A stretch of 21,610 bases of DNA. Origin: JALZAA01 sp035938395 (GTDB lineage: Bacteria > Actinomycetota > Acidimicrobiia > IMCC26256 > JACDBD01). Numbering within the stretch: position 1 is the stretch's first letter; every line of letters starts with the position of its first letter. The notes beneath the pieces are model-generated. The model saw only the letters and a program-made list of their open reading frames with translations. It was not told the DNA's origin and made no database searches. The stretch is taken from positions 1 through 21,610 of the forward strand of contig DASZGY010000013.1 in assembly GCA_035938395.1 (NCBI GenBank). The letters run 5' to 3'. Both the position numbers and the translations under genes were made by a program. Of this stretch, positions 20,554 through 21,610 are shown one piece after another.

Positions 20554-21573
20554 TCAAACCCTGCTCTTGAAGCCCTCGACGACGCGGGCCCAGCGCTCGC
20601 GGTCGCTCTTGTAGGGCGCGTAGAAGCTGATGCGGTCGACGACGTCGCCGTAGCGGTCGAGCATCTTCGCCGGGATCTCCTCGGGCTCGCCGGTCACCGC
20701 GAACGTGCCGAGGATCTCGTCGTCGACGAGCTCCCCCATCTGCGCCCACTCGCCCTGCTTCGACAGGCGGTTGAGGTCACCCTGGAGGTCGCCCCAGCCG
20801 TGCAGCTCGAGGACGCCCCGGTATGCGGGCGTCGACCCGTAGAACGCGATCTGCTGCTTCGTGCCGCGCCGCGCTGCCTCGTACTCCTCTTCGTTGGTAC
20901 CGGTGACCACGAACATCGGTCCCGACAGCTCGAAGTCGCCCCGCTGCTTGCCGGCCCGCGCCCAGCCCCGCTCGAGCGCGGGCATCGTGACCTCGCGCAC
21001 GTACCGCTCGGTCGTGAAGCCGTGCAGCAGGATCCCGTCGGCAACCTCCCCCGCGACCTCGGTCATGCGCTCGCCGACGGCGGCGAGGAACACCTTCGGG
21101 ACGCCGTACGGGTTGGGGCCGGGGTTGAAGAAAGGCGTCATGAGGGTGTGGCGGTAGAACTCGCCTCGGAAGTCGAGCTTGTCGCCCTCGTTCCAGGACG
21201 CCCAGATGGCGCGCATCGCGAGGATGAACTCGCGCATCCGCTTGGCCGGCTCCGACCACGGCATCGAGAACCGCTTCTCGATGTGCGGCTTGATCTGGCT
21301 GCCGAGGCCGAGGATGAAGCGACCCTTCGTGTACAGCTGGAGGTCGTTCCCGATCACGGCCGTCGACATCGGGTTCCGTGCGAACGCCACCGCGATGCCG
21401 GTGGCGAGCTCGATGCGCTCGGTCTCGAGCGCGGCCAGCGTGATCGGGAGGAACGGGTCGTGGCTCGTCTCGGCGGTGAAGACGCCGTCGTACCCCAGCT
21501 CCTCGAGCTCCCGGGCCGCCGCCGGCATCTCCTCCGGCCGGGCCGTCATCACGGTTCCGTCGACTCGCATCAT
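20554..21573 (-). CDS. TIGR03617-type F420-dependent LLM class oxidoreductase
   Basis: 339 residues. Luciferase-like monooxygenase-fold enzymes of this group use the deazaflavin F420, or in some cases FMN, to reduce or oxidise small organic substrates. The opening RVDGTVMTARPEEMPAAA, then LGYDGVFTAETSHDPFLP, ELATGIAVAFARNPM and GRFILGLGSQIKPHI with RFSMPW match the TIGR03617 family as I know it. The C-terminal EEIPAKMLDRYGDVVDRISFYAPY is also characteristic. The cofactor is inferred from family, not seen. Tandem ATG codons at 21573 and 21570 are both usable; AGGGGG (21575-21580) lies just upstream. The substrate is unknown. In the same frame its TGA is followed by an HNH-nuclease tail. Confidence 0.93.
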   Translation of the reverse strand: MMRVDGTVMTARPEEMPAAARELEELGYDGVFTAETSHDPFLPITLAALETERIELATGIAVAFARNPMSTAVIGNDLQLYTKGRFILGLGSQIKPHIEKRFSMPWSEPAKRMREFILAMRAIWASWNEGDKLDFRGEFYRHTLMTPFFNPGPNPYGVPKVFLAAVGERMTEVAGEVADGILLHGFTTERYVREVTMPALERGWARAGKQRGDFELSGPMFVVTGTNEEEYEAARRGTKQQIAFYGSTPAYRGVLELHGWGDLQGDLNRLSKQGEWAQMGELVDDEILGTFAVTGEPEEIPAKMLDRYGDVVDRISFYAPYKSDRERWARVVEGFKSRV

Positions 21574-21596
21574 TCCCCCTGGTCAGCGCGTCGCGG

Positions 21597-21602
21597 AGGC
21601 TA
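21597..21602 (-). promoter_or_regulatory. TAGCCT, candidate -10 box for the LLM oxidoreductase gene
   Basis: On the minus strand TAGCCT lies 23 bases before the ATG at 21573, leaving a leader of about 16 bases that carries the ribosome binding site. The upstream -35 region is outside the window. Confidence 0.4.
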
Positions 21603-21610
21603 CGGGAGAT

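Noticed and set aside
1..21610. tRNA or rRNA genes, CRISPR arrays, insertion sequences, prophage genes, toxin-antitoxin pairs, biosynthetic megagenes
   Set aside because: None was seen on reading both strands. Coding density is high, gaps are short and composition is uniform, so nothing suggests a recently acquired island apart from the HNH tail at 20452-20553.

Overview
This is a dense, high-GC stretch (about 70% GC by eye) of a bacterial chromosome. It most likely comes from an actinobacterium, with Acidimicrobiia or a close uncultured relative as my best guess. The signs are a predicted F420-dependent luciferase-like oxidoreductase, a remnant of an HNH endonuclease of the DUF222/13E12 type, acyl-CoA dehydrogenase, acyl-CoA carboxylase and P450 genes, frequent GTG starts, and many apparently leaderless promoters with a TANNNT -10 box six to eight bases before the start codon. 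The lineage is inferred from gene content; no rRNA or other marker is present. No tRNA, rRNA, CRISPR array, insertion sequence or prophage was seen, and no gene-free stretch exceeds 300 bases.

Layout. 1-2469 (+): the end of an MMPL-type membrane transporter, a TetR regulator and a carotenoid oxygenase, joined by 4-base overlaps into one operon. 2507-2553: a long imperfect hairpin between convergent units. 2570-4634 (-): etfB, etfA and a small unknown gene. 4742-6767 (+): a FAD-dependent geranylgeranyl-reductase-family enzyme and a GNAT acetyltransferase. 6761-8038 (+): a 22-bp perfect inverted repeat over the promoter of an acyl-CoA dehydrogenase. 8105-8812 (-) and 8916-10460 (+): a histidine phosphatase divergent from an acyl-CoA carboxylase beta-type subunit. 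10549-11793 (+): a cytochrome P450. 11959-12348 (+): an unknown small protein. 12355-13215 (-) and 13252-13959 (+): an SDR dehydrogenase divergent from a possible 2-oxoglutarate/Fe(II)-type enzyme. 14048-14686 (+): an unknown protein made of two related halves. 14676-15569 (-) and 15594-16451 (+): two divergent alpha/beta hydrolases. 16476-18793 (+): a Nudix hydrolase and a two-gene ABC exporter. 18796-19608 (-) and 19631-20455 (+): two divergent methyltransferases. 20452-21573 (-): a luciferase-like oxidoreductase followed in the same frame by an HNH-endonuclease tail.

How the genes fit together. The core theme is lipid and acyl-CoA metabolism. The acyl-CoA dehydrogenase would pass electrons to EtfAB, and the divergent flavoprotein next to etfBA could pass them on to quinone or reduce an isoprenoid chain. 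The carboxylase subunit, SDR, P450, hydrolases and luciferase-like enzyme suit the breakdown or modification of lipids, isoprenoids or xenobiotics. This is inference from neighbourhood, because most genes here are short independent units.

The most striking structural pattern is regulatory. At least ten start codons lie six to eight bases behind a TANNNT hexamer. At three divergent gene pairs the two opposing -10 boxes share the same TA dinucleotide, so one tiny site appears to fire both ways.
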